DNA of 64,000 nucleotides from Clostridium muellerianum (GTDB lineage: Bacteria > Bacillota > Clostridia > Clostridiales > Clostridiaceae). The first letter of the stretch is position 1, and each line of letters begins with the position of its first letter. Of the stretch, positions 18,426 to 26,872 are shown piece by piece. The notes beneath the pieces were generated by a model. The model ran no database searches and was not told where the DNA came from. It saw only the letters and a list, made by a program, of their open reading frames with translations. A program made the position numbers and the translations under genes. The stretch spans positions 62,001 to 126,000 of the forward strand of contig NZ_JABBNI010000010.1 in assembly GCF_012926525.1 (NCBI RefSeq), given 5' to 3'.

Positions 18426-18471
18426 ATAGGGATATAAAAAGTAGAGTTCATATTATACATTATATCCCTAT
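18426..18471. repeat. Inverted repeat upstream of the LysR gene
   Basis: Perfect 12-base arms ATAGGGATATAA (18426-18437) and TTATATCCCTAT (18460-18471) are 22 bases apart. There is no T run. It lies between the end of the transporter gene and the LysR start, so it could be a regulator site or a weak terminator. Confidence 0.55.
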
Positions 18472-18493
18472 ATTTAGTTTAAGTCTACTAAAT

Positions 18494-18925
18494 TTAACCT
18501 TTCCATTTAAATACTACAATGCCTATGATCATTATACAAACTCCAATTATTTTAGTAATATGAAATTTGACCTGATGTGTACCAAAAACTCCAAAAGCAT
18601 CTATTAGAGCAGCAGCAGTTAATTGAGCTACTAGTATTGTTGCAATAGAATAAGTAGCGCCTAAGGTTGCAATACCTTCCATTACAGTAAAGGTAATAAT
18701 GACACCAAGAAGACCACCTAATAAATATATTTTGTTACAATATTTTATATTTTTAAAATTACCATTTCCCAATAGAAATAAAGTAACCATGGTTAAAAGA
18801 AAAGCTGTGCCTTGAACTATAACGTTTGTTTCCCAAAGTCCTATTTTTTCTCCAAGTCTTGTATTAAAAACACCTTGAAGGCTCATACATACACCTGCTA
18901 CTATTGAAAATATTATACCTAGCAT
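18494..18925 (-). CDS. Small DMT-family transporter (YdcZ/DUF606-like)
   Basis: A 143-residue integral membrane protein with about five hydrophobic helices. It belongs to the short DUF606/YdcZ branch of the drug/metabolite transporter superfamily, with MQGVFNTRLGEKIG-like and IATILVAQLTAAALIDAFG segments. These half-size proteins function as dimers or paired genes. No second copy adjoins here. The substrate is unknown. Confidence 0.8.
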   Translation of the reverse strand: MLGIIFSIVAGVCMSLQGVFNTRLGEKIGLWETNVIVQGTAFLLTMVTLFLLGNGNFKNIKYCNKIYLLGGLLGVIITFTVMEGIATLGATYSIATILVAQLTAAALIDAFGVFGTHQVKFHITKIIGVCIMIIGIVVFKWKG

Positions 18926-18987
18926 TAAATCACCTTCCTATAAATATTTTAACCAGAATCAAATAATATTATTAATTAAAGTTAAAA

Positions 18988-19018
18988 TAAAAAGACCTAT
19001 AATGATTTATAGGCCTTA
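18988..19018 (-). terminator. Terminator of the dUTPase gene
   Basis: On the minus strand a stem of about 10 bp (AAGGCCTATAA with TTATAGGTCTT) is followed by TTTATTTT. It starts 13 bases after the dUTPase stop. Confidence 0.75.
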
Positions 19019-19030
19019 GTAAGGTTAAAG

Positions 19031-19516
19031 TTAATATCCTTCATTTTGACGTTTATGATTAATACAATTTTTAGTTAAATAAGCATTTTCTATGTCTTCT
19101 GCTGAGAAATTGAGGCTTTTGCCAAGAGCAAGGAAGTCTTCAAATAAAGTTATGTAATGGTCACTTGAGGAACAAATAAAAAAGTCATTTATATCTACGT
19201 AAAGATTTAAAAATTGAGATGTTATATCATACTGTATATCCTTAGGTTTTATACGTATTGTTGTAAAGCCTTTTTCTAGGCCTAAACTTAGTATAAAGTG
19301 GAGACAATCTGCAAATTCTTCTAAAACAATTTCTTTATTAGAAGAAGGTTTACAGCTCCAAAATTTAAAACATTTTGTTTCATTAGCAAGTTCAGCAAGT
19401 TCTACTTGAAGTGCTAATATTTTTTCGGATAATAAAGAAGTATGTTCGAGATTATGTTCTTTCTCTATGTGTCCATTTAAATTTTCTTGTAATTGAAATA
19501 ATTTTTCCAGATTCAT
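19031..19516 (-). CDS. Dimeric dUTPase (all-alpha NTP pyrophosphohydrolase)
   Basis: Hydrolyses dUTP to dUMP and PPi, keeping uracil out of DNA. It has 161 residues. The MazG/dimeric dUTPase-type metal motif is seen as LQVELAELANETKCFKFW and EEFADCLHFILSLG (an EXXE...EXXD pattern). Start ATG 19516 has AAAGGCGG about 9 bases upstream; the longer reading to 19591 has no ribosome site. The trimeric type of dUTPase shows no resemblance. Confidence 0.85.
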   Translation of the reverse strand: MNLEKLFQLQENLNGHIEKEHNLEHTSLLSEKILALQVELAELANETKCFKFWSCKPSSNKEIVLEEFADCLHFILSLGLEKGFTTIRIKPKDIQYDITSQFLNLYVDINDFFICSSSDHYITLFEDFLALGKSLNFSAEDIENAYLTKNCINHKRQNEGY

Positions 19517-19713
19517 ATAATAAGGCCGCCTTTCCATATCCTTATAATTAAACGTAATAACGTAAGTTATTTTTGGATAAATACTTCCCACTTATATATT
19601 TTAGCGAAAATTAATAAATATTGAAATAATCTGGAATCGGTTACATGAAATTTTTTTTTAAATTGTAAAAAAATTTAACTTTTAATGATAATTCAGCGTA
19701 ATATTCAAGCAAG

Positions 19714-19756
19714 ATTAAAGAGAGATTTTACATAGTTATGCAAAAAGCTCTCTTTA
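19714..19756 (-). terminator. Probable terminator of the TM1266-hydF operon
   Basis: AAAGAGAG (from 19717) and CTCTCTTT (to 19756) form an outer stem with a long AT-rich inner loop that contains a run of T on the minus strand. It lies 27 bases after the hydF stop. The rest of 19517-19782 shows no gene. Confidence 0.5.
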
Positions 19757-19782
19757 AGGTTATTATATATTAAATCTCAATA

Positions 19783-20976
19783 TTACTTATGGAATATTTC
19801 TGTAACACGTTGTAAAATACCGTTTAAATGTGCAATTGCTATTCCGTAGTTAGTTATAGGGATACTCTGCTCACAGGCCCTTATAAGTCTGCTCATAAAT
19901 TGTTTTCTATTAAACATGCAAGCACCGCAGTGAAGTATTAATTTATATTGAGACAAATCATCGGGAAAGTCAACTCCTGCATTAATTGTTATGTTTAAAT
20001 CACCACCAGCTTTAGTTTCAAGCCAGTTAGGAAGTTTTTGACGACCAATATCCCCTTTTAGTGGATGATGAGTACAAGCTTCTGCTATTAATACTTTGTC
20101 TCCTGGCTTTAAATTATCAATTGCTTTTGCACCATTTATAAGTATATCTAAATCTCCTTTATATCTAGCCATTAGTATAGAGAAAGAAGTTAGAGGAATA
20201 TCATTTGATAGTATTTCATTTACTTTTTTAAATACTTGGGAATCAGTTATAACAAGATCTGGTTTCTTACTTAATAGTTTAAGAATGTCATTAAGCTCAG
20301 TATCTTTTACTGTAAGAGCTAAAGTATCATTATCCAGTAAATCTCTTAAAACCTGTACTTGAGGCAGTATAAGTCTCCCTTTGGGAGCTTGAATGTCTTG
20401 AGGTGCTACAAGAATAACAACGTCTTTAGGTTTTACCAAATCTCCAATTATAGTGGATTTTTCAAAATCCATAGGTGCATTAATTTGTATAGCTTCTTTT
20501 AATTTTCCTATATTTACTTTAGTTTTAGCACTTACTTTTACAAAAGGTATATGAAATTTATTTTGTAAATCTTTAATGTCCATATCTAAACAGTCTATTT
20601 TATTAATAACGCCTATAATTGGTATGTTTCCTTCTTTTAAGCTATTAAACCATTGAAGTTCTGAAGATAAATCTGGACAATCCTTGGTAAAAACCAATAA
20701 GGCTAAATCTGTTTTATCCATAACCTTTTTAGTTTTTCTTATTCTAAGTTCTCCAAGTTCACCAGTATCATCAAGACCGGCAGTATCTATGATTACAACA
20801 GGACCTATTGGCAAAAGTTCCATAGGTTTATAAACAGGATCTGTAGTTGTACCAGCGAAATTTGATACAAGAGCTATATTTTGCCCTGTTAAAGCATTTA
20901 TAAGGCTTGATTTTCCTGCATTACGTCTGCCAAAAATAGCAATATGAAGTCTATTGGATTTAGGTGTGTCCTGCAT
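19783..20976 (-). CDS. hydF: [FeFe]-hydrogenase H-cluster maturation GTPase HydF
   Basis: The scaffold GTPase that assembles the diiron subcluster and hands it to apo-hydrogenase. It has 397 residues. The N-terminal TrmE-like GTPase carries GRRNAGKSS (16-24), DTAGLDD and NKID. A dimerisation domain follows. The C-terminal cluster-binding domain has C301-T-H303 and H349-C350-G-A-C353, the CxH...HCxxC pattern of HydF. It is preceded in the same operon by the TM1266-type gene (78-base gap). hydE and hydG are not in the window. Confidence 0.96.
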   Translation of the reverse strand: MQDTPKSNRLHIAIFGRRNAGKSSLINALTGQNIALVSNFAGTTTDPVYKPMELLPIGPVVIIDTAGLDDTGELGELRIRKTKKVMDKTDLALLVFTKDCPDLSSELQWFNSLKEGNIPIIGVINKIDCLDMDIKDLQNKFHIPFVKVSAKTKVNIGKLKEAIQINAPMDFEKSTIIGDLVKPKDVVILVAPQDIQAPKGRLILPQVQVLRDLLDNDTLALTVKDTELNDILKLLSKKPDLVITDSQVFKKVNEILSNDIPLTSFSILMARYKGDLDILINGAKAIDNLKPGDKVLIAEACTHHPLKGDIGRQKLPNWLETKAGGDLNITINAGVDFPDDLSQYKLILHCGACMFNRKQFMSRLIRACEQSIPITNYGIAIAHLNGILQRVTEIFHK

Positions 20977-21054
20977 ATTATATCATCCTCCTAAAATTAA
21001 TTTTTAAATTTAGACTTTTTAGCAAGTTATCCTCATTTTAGATAAAGAAAATGT

Positions 21055-21300
21055 TTATTTTTTAGTTATGGCTGATTTCACATTTATCCCCTCAATTTTA
21101 CCTAACTTACCTGTCATAGCGCTTATGTTATCTGATGTACCATCAACTATTAAAGATATAACTGATAAGTTTTTCTCTTTATAAGGAATACCCATTCTTC
21201 CAACGATTATATCTGCAAAGGAATGAAGTATACTATTAACTTTTGATGCATTTTCAAGGTTTTCTACAACTATACCTACAACACCAATTCTTTTTTCCAT
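21055..21300 (-). CDS. TM1266-family putative iron-only hydrogenase system regulator
   Basis: A small ACT-like/NikR-C-like protein of 81 residues, starting MEKRIGVVGIVVEN. The family is found beside HydE/F/G maturation genes in anaerobes and is thought to act as a regulator, though its ligand is not established. GGAGG is 7-8 bases before ATG 21300; a longer reading to 21333 enters the leader hairpin. It is the first gene of the operon with hydF and has its own promoter and a ~160-base leader. Confidence 0.85.
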   Translation of the reverse strand: MEKRIGVVGIVVENLENASKVNSILHSFADIIVGRMGIPYKEKNLSVISLIVDGTSDNISAMTGKLGKIEGINVKSAITKK

Positions 21301-21317
21301 ATTATTACCTCCAAAAT

Positions 21318-21342
21318 AAAAAAACTTTGGCAAATACCAAAG
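21318..21342 (-). terminator. Possible attenuator in the leader of the TM1266-hydF operon
   Basis: On the minus strand CTTTGG, a six-base loop and CCAAAG are followed by seven T and then directly by the GGAGG ribosome site of the TM1266 gene. The position between promoter and gene fits attenuation. The stem is only 6 bp. Confidence 0.45.
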
Positions 21343-21464
21343 ATATCCGTATTTAAATTAATATAAGTTCCCCTTTTGTTTAGAAATCTCTTTGCAATTA
21401 GGTTAAATATATAAAGTTTTAGAATCTAAAGCAACAGAAAGTTCTATTAAATCAGATTAAATTA

Positions 21465-21494
21465 ATTATAGGCATGGAATTTATTTATGTCAAA
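21465..21494 (-). promoter_or_regulatory. Promoter of the TM1266-hydF operon
   Basis: On the minus strand TTGACA (21494-21489) and TATAAT (21470-21465) are 18 bases apart, both perfect consensus. Transcription should start near 21458, leaving a leader of about 158 bases before ATG 21300. Confidence 0.8.
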
Positions 21495-21533
21495 TGGAGT
21501 ATTGAAAAAACTTAATATTTTGTATGGTTATAT

Positions 21534-21587
21534 AAAAAGAATGCATGTTCAGTCAATTTTATTTTAACTAAACATACATTCTTTTTA
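21534..21587 (-). terminator. Terminator of asnS
   Basis: A long, slightly imperfect stem of about 20 bp whose outer arms on the minus strand are AAAAAGAATG and CATTCTTTTT, ending in a T run. It begins 5 bases after the asnS stop. Confidence 0.85.
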
Positions 21588-21591
21588 TAGA

Positions 21592-22983
21592 TTAAAATTC
21601 AGCAGATCCTGTTGTTCTTGGGAATGGAATTACATCTCTTATATTAGACATTCCAGTTACATACATTAGGATTCTTTCAAATCCAAGGCCAAAACCTGAA
21701 TGTTTTGTTTCTCCATATTTTCTTAATTCAAGATACCACCAGTAATCTTCTTTTTTAAGTCCCATTTCTTCAATTCTTTTTTCTAATATATCTAATCGTT
21801 CTTCTCTTTGGCTACCTCCTACGATTTCACCAACGCCTGGTACAAGTAAGTCAGCAGCAGCAACAGTCTTTCCGTCATCATTTGCTCTCATGTAAAATGC
21901 TTTTATATCCTTTGGATAGTCTGTTACAAATATAGGCTTCTTAAATACTTTTTCAGTTAAATATCTTTCATGTTCAGTTTGAAGATCAATTCCCCATTCT
22001 ACTGGATATTGAAATTCTTCACCGCATTTTTTCAATATATCCACGGCTTCTGTATATGAGATCCTTCCAAAGTCTGAATTTGCAACATTATCTAATCTAT
22101 CAAATAGTCCTTTATCTACAAAGGAATTAAAGAATTCCATTTCTTCTGGGGCATTTGCAAGTACATATTTTATTACATATTTAACTAAGTCTTCAGCTAC
22201 GTCCATATAATCCTTTAATTCAGCAAAAGCCATTTCAGGTTCTATCATCCAGAATTCAGCAGCATGTCTTGCTGTATTTGAATTTTCAGCTCTAAATGTT
22301 GGTCCAAAGGTATAAACATTTCTAAAGGCAAGTGCAAAAGTTTCAGCAGATAGCTGACCGCTTACTGTAAGGTTTGTTTCCTTTCCAAAGAAGTCCTTTG
22401 AAAAATCTACATTACCGTTTTCGTCCTTTGGAATATTGTTTAAATCTAAAGTTGTTAATTTAAACATTTCTCCAGCACCTTCGCAGTCACTTCCTGTTAT
22501 TAATGGGGTATTAGTATATACAAAGCCTCTTTCTTGGAAAAATTTGTGTACAGCAAACGCTGCTACAGAACGAACTCTAAATACTGCTGAAAAAGTATTA
22601 CTTCTAGGTCTTAAATGGGCTATAGTTCTTAAGTATTCAAGAGAATGTCTTTTCTTTTGTAGTGGATAATCAGAAGAAGATTTTCCTTCTACAACTATTT
22701 TTGTAGCTTTTATTTCAAAAGGCTGTTTTGACTGTGGTGTAAGAACTACAGTTCCTTCAACTGATAATGAAGAACTAATAGGAAGTTTTGTTATGTCTTT
22801 GAAATTTTCAAGGCTTTCATCAAAAACTATCTGTACGTTTTTGAAAAATGTACCATCGTTTATTTCTATAAAACCAAATGATTTAGAATCTCTTAAAGTT
22901 CTTATCCAACCAGATACTTTTACAGATGAATTTGCAAATTTTTCAGTTTCTTTGTATAGTGACTTTACTAATGTTATTTCCAT
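21592..22983 (-). CDS. asnS: Asparagine--tRNA ligase (AsnRS)
   Basis: Charges tRNA-Asn. 463 residues, class II. An N-terminal OB-fold anticodon domain ([22 protein letters not shown]) is followed by motif 2 around [22 protein letters not shown] and motif 3 around [28 protein letters not shown]. The short AEF ending and these motifs point to AsnRS rather than AspRS, and a T-box with an AAC (Asn) specifier precedes it. GGAGG stands 9-10 bases before ATG. Confidence 0.95.
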   Translation of the reverse strand: MEITLVKSLYKETEKFANSSVKVSGWIRTLRDSKSFGFIEINDGTFFKNVQIVFDESLENFKDITKLPISSSLSVEGTVVLTPQSKQPFEIKATKIVVEGKSSSDYPLQKKRHSLEYLRTIAHLRPRSNTFSAVFRVRSVAAFAVHKFFQERGFVYTNTPLITGSDCEGAGEMFKLTTLDLNNIPKDENGNVDFSKDFFGKETNLTVSGQLSAETFALAFRNVYTFGPTFRAENSNTARHAAEFWMIEPEMAFAELKDYMDVAEDLVKYVIKYVLANAPEEMEFFNSFVDKGLFDRLDNVANSDFGRISYTEAVDILKKCGEEFQYPVEWGIDLQTEHERYLTEKVFKKPIFVTDYPKDIKAFYMRANDDGKTVAAADLLVPGVGEIVGGSQREERLDILEKRIEEMGLKKEDYWWYLELRKYGETKHSGFGLGFERILMYVTGMSNIRDVIPFPRTTGSAEF

Positions 22984-23040
22984 AAATTAAATTCCTCCTA
23001 AAAATATAAAATTTAATTGTTAATTAAATAAATACATATA

Positions 23041-23300
23041 AAAAAACCTTACATCCATAAAGGGACGAAAGGTTTGAATTTCGCGGTACCACCCAATTTA
23101 TCAAAAAATGACCACTTAAATAGTAAAGAAAAATTCTTTACATACCAATAGTAAGGCATTGGTTACCTCTAAGTCTACTATCCAATAAGGAGTTCGGTTA
23201 GAAACTCAAAGATGTTATTCAATATAAACTTGATTATTGGCCTTACACCACCGCCAACTCGCTAGAAATAAGTTTTATATCTACTAGTCTTATCATTGTT
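23041..23300 (-). promoter_or_regulatory. T-box leader controlling asnS (specifier AAC)
   Basis: A tRNA-sensing leader read on the minus strand. The T-box sequence GGGTGGTACCGCG is the complement of 23082-23094. It is followed by the terminator stem (AAACCTTTCGTCCC... with TAAGGTTT) and a T run at 23046-23041. Stem I contains GGTGGTGTAAGGCC and, on its 3' side, GAATAACATC, where AAC (23216-23214) is the likely Asn specifier. Uncharged tRNA-Asn would favour the antiterminator and raise asnS expression. Confidence 0.92.
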
Positions 23301-23326
23301 TTTTTTATTATGCATTTCAATTTAAA

Positions 23327-23355
23327 ATTATAATATTTATGTAGTTATATGTCAA
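23327..23355 (-). promoter_or_regulatory. Promoter of the asnS T-box transcript
   Basis: On the minus strand TTGACA (23355-23350), a 17-base spacer and TATAAT (23332-23327) form a perfect consensus promoter. It starts transcription about 25 bases before the T-box stem I. Confidence 0.85.
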
Positions 23356-23570
23356 TGTTATCTTTTACATTTTTAAAGAATTTATTGCGTGTTAAGGAAA
23401 ATTTTTTTATAAATTTCATTACTTAAAATTATATGTAAAGACAATATAATTTTTATAATTATTAATATTCTTAGTTTTTTAATAAAGGAGATGTGTATTA
23501 CCCAGTAAATATTAAATTTAATAGTTTGTTCCATAAGGGAAAAATGGGTTGATGTTTTATGTTTTTGTAT

Positions 23571-23614
23571 CTATAAAGCATCTACAGAGTACCTACAAAA
23601 TGTTTATATAATGA
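23571..23614 (+). repeat. 11-bp iterons upstream of the ParM-like gene (putative parC)
   Basis: Three adjacent 11-base units, CTATAAAGCAT, CTACAGAGTAC and CTACAAAATGT, share CTAYARA at their left end. A weaker fourth unit (TTATATAATGA) follows in register. This 11-base period and position before an actin-type parM gene resemble the parC centromere of type II partition systems. The number of repeats is small, so it is tentative. The rest of 23356-23570 shows no gene. Confidence 0.5.
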
Positions 23615-23644
23615 TATTTTTTACAATAATTGTATAAAAAGTAA

Positions 23645-23673
23645 TTGATTTGCATATGCGTTTAGAGTACAAT
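23645..23673 (+). promoter_or_regulatory. Candidate promoter of the parM-parR pair
   Basis: TTGATT (23645-23650) and TACAAT (23668-23673) lie 17 bases apart, about 40 bases before ATG 23713 and just after the iterons. This arrangement would allow autorepression by the ParR-like protein. Confidence 0.5.
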
Positions 23674-23712
23674 GTAGATACGAAGACAAGATTTAAGGGA
23701 GTGATTAAAAAA

Positions 23713-24693
23713 ATGAGCGAATATATAATGGCATTGGATGCTGGAAAATATGCTGTTAAAGTAATTGGAAGAAACTCTAAAGGTTTAACTTCTGATATAC
23801 AAAAAGTAAATATTAGAACTAAAATATATGAGCTTAAAAATGGTTATATAGATGCAGAAGGTAAATCATACAAAGTAATATTTAATGGTGAGGAGTTAAT
23901 CGTAGGTGAGCAAGGTGAAACCAAAAGTTATGAAACATCAAAGACATTGTTCATACATAAAATATGTACGTATACAGCTATTACTCAATTTTTGGAACCT
24001 AATACTAAAGATAATAAAATAAATATGGTTCTTGCATGTCCTATAAGTGTATTGAAAGTTGAAAAAGCTAAACAAGAATATAAAGATTTTATAAAAGGTA
24101 ATGGCACTATAGAAATAAATGTAGATGATAAAAATTATAGCTTTGAGATTTCGAATATAATGATAAAAGCTGAAGGATCTGGAATAGTTTATTTGTCTCC
24201 TCACTTATTTAAAAATAAAAAGATGGGAGTAGTTGATTTTGGAGGATTGAATTTTACATTTTCTCTTTATACTGATGGTGTATGTATGTCACCTTCTTCT
24301 GATCGTTTTGTAGAGGAGCTTGGAGCAATAAAACTCATTAATTATATAGCGGATGATTTAACTGGCTATAAAAGAGGGAATATAGTTAAATTTGATGCAG
24401 CAGAGAGAGCACTTGATCTTGGGTATTTATCCAATTTTGGAGAAATAGATAGGGGAAGTCAGGAAGTTATTGAGAATAGTAAGAAACGTTTTTTTGATGA
24501 AGCTTGTAATGAGATTAATAGACATGGATTCCGTATAGAGGAATTAGATGGACTTGTATTTATAGGTGGCACTACTCAAAAGTTAGTTGATGCAATAACC
24601 AATAAGATTCCTAATTCATTTATAACTGCTGATCCTCAGTGGTCAACTGTAGAGGGTTTATACAAAGTGGCATATAAAAAATATATTACCTAG
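23713..24693 (+). CDS. ParM/StbA-family actin-like ATPase
   Basis: A 326-residue bacterial actin. The ATP-site motifs are phosphate-1 ALDAGKYAVK (7-16), phosphate-2 VVDFGGLNFTF (173-183) and the adenosine motif GLVFIGGTTQK (280-290). These proteins form dynamic filaments that push apart plasmid copies in partition systems. Here the gene is flanked by housekeeping genes (asnS, rlmH) and no plasmid or phage replication gene is near. The start at ATG 23713 has GGGAGTGAT upstream; the longer reading to 23650 runs through the promoter. The next gene looks like its ParR partner. Confidence 0.85.
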   Translation: MSEYIMALDAGKYAVKVIGRNSKGLTSDIQKVNIRTKIYELKNGYIDAEGKSYKVIFNGEELIVGEQGETKSYETSKTLFIHKICTYTAITQFLEPNTKDNKINMVLACPISVLKVEKAKQEYKDFIKGNGTIEINVDDKNYSFEISNIMIKAEGSGIVYLSPHLFKNKKMGVVDFGGLNFTFSLYTDGVCMSPSSDRFVEELGAIKLINYIADDLTGYKRGNIVKFDAAERALDLGYLSNFGEIDRGSQEVIENSKKRFFDEACNEINRHGFRIEELDGLVFIGGTTQKLVDAITNKIPNSFITADPQWSTVEGLYKVAYKKYIT

Positions 24694-24715
24694 GGAATAA
24701 TAGGGGGGATATATT

Positions 24716-25078
24716 ATGGCAAAAAGACCTGGATCGTTAGTTCTTACATTTTCAAGAAAAAACATGGATATAAGAAGATTGCTTGAAAGTAAAAAAATTC
24801 ATAATGAAAGTTTTATAGCCACTGATTATATTTGCGAGTCTATAAGGTTTTATGAAAAATATAAGGATTCTGTTGAGTTTAATAATTTAGAAACTGTAAA
24901 AAAATTAATAGATGATAGGTTAAAAGAATTTATTAAAACAAATAAAAATAGTACTGTAACATTTGGACTGGCAGAAAATGAAGGCGTTGCAGAAAAAAAA
25001 TCAATTATAAATGAGATAGAGACCAACATAGATGCGTTAGAGAGTAATTTAGAAGATATTCCTATTGATGAGGATTAG
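24716..25078 (+). CDS. ParR-like partner of the actin homologue
   Basis: A 120-residue protein 22 bases after the parM-like gene, with a GGGGGGAT ribosome site. The N-terminal half (SLVLTFSRKNMDIRRLLESKK ... FIATDYICESIRFYEKYKD) reads like a ribbon-helix-helix: a strand, then a helix pair ending in ESIRFYE, as in ParR-type adaptors. The C-terminal third is acidic (EIETNIDALESNLEDIPIDED), which in ParR contacts the filament. I infer that it binds the upstream iterons. It could instead be a RHH regulator of another sort. Confidence 0.6.
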   Translation: MAKRPGSLVLTFSRKNMDIRRLLESKKIHNESFIATDYICESIRFYEKYKDSVEFNNLETVKKLIDDRLKEFIKTNKNSTVTFGLAENEGVAEKKSIINEIETNIDALESNLEDIPIDED

Positions 25079-25106
25079 AAAAGCTCGGGGTGATTCCCGA
25101 GCTTTT
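25079..25106. terminator. Bidirectional terminator parR / rlmH
   Basis: A perfect 11-bp stem (25079-25089 with 25096-25106) containing GCTCGGG/CCCGAGC is followed by TTATTT on the plus strand. It separates the convergent parR-like and rlmH genes, and its right arm reaches the rlmH stop. Confidence 0.85.
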
Positions 25107-25584
25107 ATTTATGGTATGGTTCTCCATTAATAATTCTATATCCTCTATATATTTGCTCTAATAAAATTACCCTCATAAGTTGATGAGGAAAAGTCATTTT
25201 GGAAAAACAAAGCTTAAAATCTGCTCTTGATAATACTTGTTTTGAAAGACCTAAAGAACCACCAATTATAAAAGATAGGTTGCTATTTCCATTAATAGCT
25301 GAATCTTTTATAAAGCTTGCTAATTGTTCAGAGGAAAGCATGGAACCTTTCAAATCTAGCGCTGTAACAAACATATTACTTTTTATATGTTTTAAAATGT
25401 TTAGCCCTTCCTTTTCTTTTATTTGAATTTCCTCTTTTTTAGAAGCGTTATCAGGTGTTTTTTCATCAGGTACTTCTATTATGTCTAGTTTACAATAGCG
25501 GCCTAAGCGTTTAGAATATTCATCTATAGCATCCTTTAAGTATTTTTCTTTAAGTTTTCCGACACATATTATAAATATATTCAT
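25105..25584 (-). CDS. rlmH: 23S rRNA pseudouridine-1915 N3-methyltransferase (RlmH)
   Basis: A SPOUT-family methyltransferase acting on pseudouridine 1915 of helix 69 in assembled 70S ribosomes. 159 residues, the normal length. The knot region is FIIGGSLGLS, and the ending RVILLEQIYRGYRIINGEPYHK is the near-invariant RlmH tail. It is followed on the same strand by the SEC-C gene upstream. Confidence 0.94.
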   Translation of the reverse strand: MNIFIICVGKLKEKYLKDAIDEYSKRLGRYCKLDIIEVPDEKTPDNASKKEEIQIKEKEGLNILKHIKSNMFVTALDLKGSMLSSEQLASFIKDSAINGNSNLSFIIGGSLGLSKQVLSRADFKLCFSKMTFPHQLMRVILLEQIYRGYRIINGEPYHK

Positions 25585-25645
25585 GATAAAGTCTCCCTGT
25601 TATTAATATGTTAATATAAATCAAAAAGTTTTAAATAACAAGAAA

Positions 25646-25673
25646 AAATCCTTACACCAAAGTGTAAGGATTT
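25646..25673 (-). terminator. Terminator of the SEC-C gene
   Basis: A perfect 12-bp stem (25646-25657 with 25662-25673), tetraloop, and a T run on the minus strand. It ends 10 bases after the stop of the SEC-C gene. Confidence 0.85.
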
Positions 25674-25682
25674 AATTCACAA

Positions 25683-26186
25683 TTAAGCGTTTTTTCCACA
25701 ACAGTGCTTATATTTTTTTCCGCTTCCGCATGGACATGGATCATTTCTTCCTACTTTATTCTTATTTATTACAGTCTTAGAGTTAGCCCAGTCCTTGTGT
25801 ATTTCTTTTCTCTTTTCTTTAGAGAATATAGATTCCCATTGAGGAAGAGTGTAAAGATAATCAGCTTTAGCATCTAACATATTGAAATATAATTTATCGA
25901 AGTCAATTTTTAATTCGATATTAGAATCTTCTTCTAAGCTCTTAAGATCGAAAGATTCAACAAGGCTATCATTTATACCATCTAGAAAACCCATGAAAAA
26001 TACTGTTGAAGTTCCAAACTTATCGGATAAGTCCTTAATGCTTCCGCTTATAGTTTTATTATGTTCAGCTAAAACTTTTGTGTAAATACTTTTTTCAATA
26101 GCGCCATATTCTTTCCAGAAAGCAGCTTCACCTCTAGTTTTAACAAAATCTACAACCATATCTGTCCAACTTTTATACAAACTCAT
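25683..26186 (-). CDS. SEC-C metal-binding domain protein
   Basis: 167 residues. The C-terminal 22 residues form a SEC-C zinc motif ([17 protein letters not shown]), as at the end of SecA. The first ~140 residues are helical and acidic and match no family I recognise. Proteins that carry SEC-C without the SecA motor often interact with ribosomes or SecB-like partners, but no role can be assigned. It is monocistronic with its own terminator. Confidence 0.75.
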   Translation of the reverse strand: MSLYKSWTDMVVDFVKTRGEAAFWKEYGAIEKSIYTKVLAEHNKTISGSIKDLSDKFGTSTVFFMGFLDGINDSLVESFDLKSLEEDSNIELKIDFDKLYFNMLDAKADYLYTLPQWESIFSKEKRKEIHKDWANSKTVINKNKVGRNDPCPCGSGKKYKHCCGKNA

Positions 26187-26301
26187 AGTTTTATTCTCCT
26201 TTTGAAAATATATTACTGACTTAAAAGTCGTACTACTTCAAATATTATAATAAAAAACACAATATTTTTCAATAATATTTTTACAGTACTTTTTTAATAA
26301 T

Positions 26302-26856
26302 TTACTTTTTTTTAGCATTTAGTATAGTATTTTTTTCAAGTGGTTTTGATAGATCAAAATTATCTCCCCACAAATTAGTATCTTTATTATCTATTAAAAT
26401 TTTAACTTTCTGTATTGAAGATATCTCACTTAAAGAAAATATAATACTCTTCAAACAAACTTCTTCCTTAGATGACTTCATAGATACATTTGCTTCTTTA
26501 CTAAAGTTTACATAAGCAGTATTATCTTTAATTGAAAAGCTTAAAAGTTTGGTTTCTTTAGGCAAAACAAAATTCAAGTTACTTTTTACAGATGGTCCTT
26601 TTATGAGTTCATTAATAATAGCTTCACCTAATAACTCATCTTTTTTTATAACACGTTCTTCTTTAGATAGTTCAGTAGTATTGTTAGAAGATCCAAAATA
26701 TACGTTTATATCTAGAGTATTTTCTTTTTCTTTTGATAAAGCAATTTGTTTTTCTTTATCTTTAGTATTTGCAATATCTTTATTTTTGCAGCCTGTTAAG
26801 CTTATTGTAGAAAATATAGTTATGGAGCATACGAATATACAAAAAGTTTTTTTCAT
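26302..26856 (-). CDS. GerMN-domain lipoprotein (GerM-like)
   Basis: A secreted lipoprotein. The signal peptide (MKKTFCIFVCSITIFSTI) ends in a lipobox, SLTGC. A GerMN domain follows at about 50-165, with the VYFGSSN strand, INELIKGP and the VNFSKE and ILIDNK segments. GerM proteins of Bacillus act in sporulation and spore germination. Start ATG 26856 is preferred over GTG 26865 and ATG 26862, because AAAGGTG then lies 6 bases upstream. It lies 16 bases after the MBL-fold gene, in the same direction. Confidence 0.75.
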   Translation of the reverse strand: MKKTFCIFVCSITIFSTISLTGCKNKDIANTKDKEKQIALSKEKENTLDINVYFGSSNNTTELSKEERVIKKDELLGEAIINELIKGPSVKSNLNFVLPKETKLLSFSIKDNTAYVNFSKEANVSMKSSKEEVCLKSIIFSLSEISSIQKVKILIDNKDTNLWGDNFDLSKPLEKNTILNAKKK

Positions 26857-26872
26857 ATCCATCACCTTTTTA

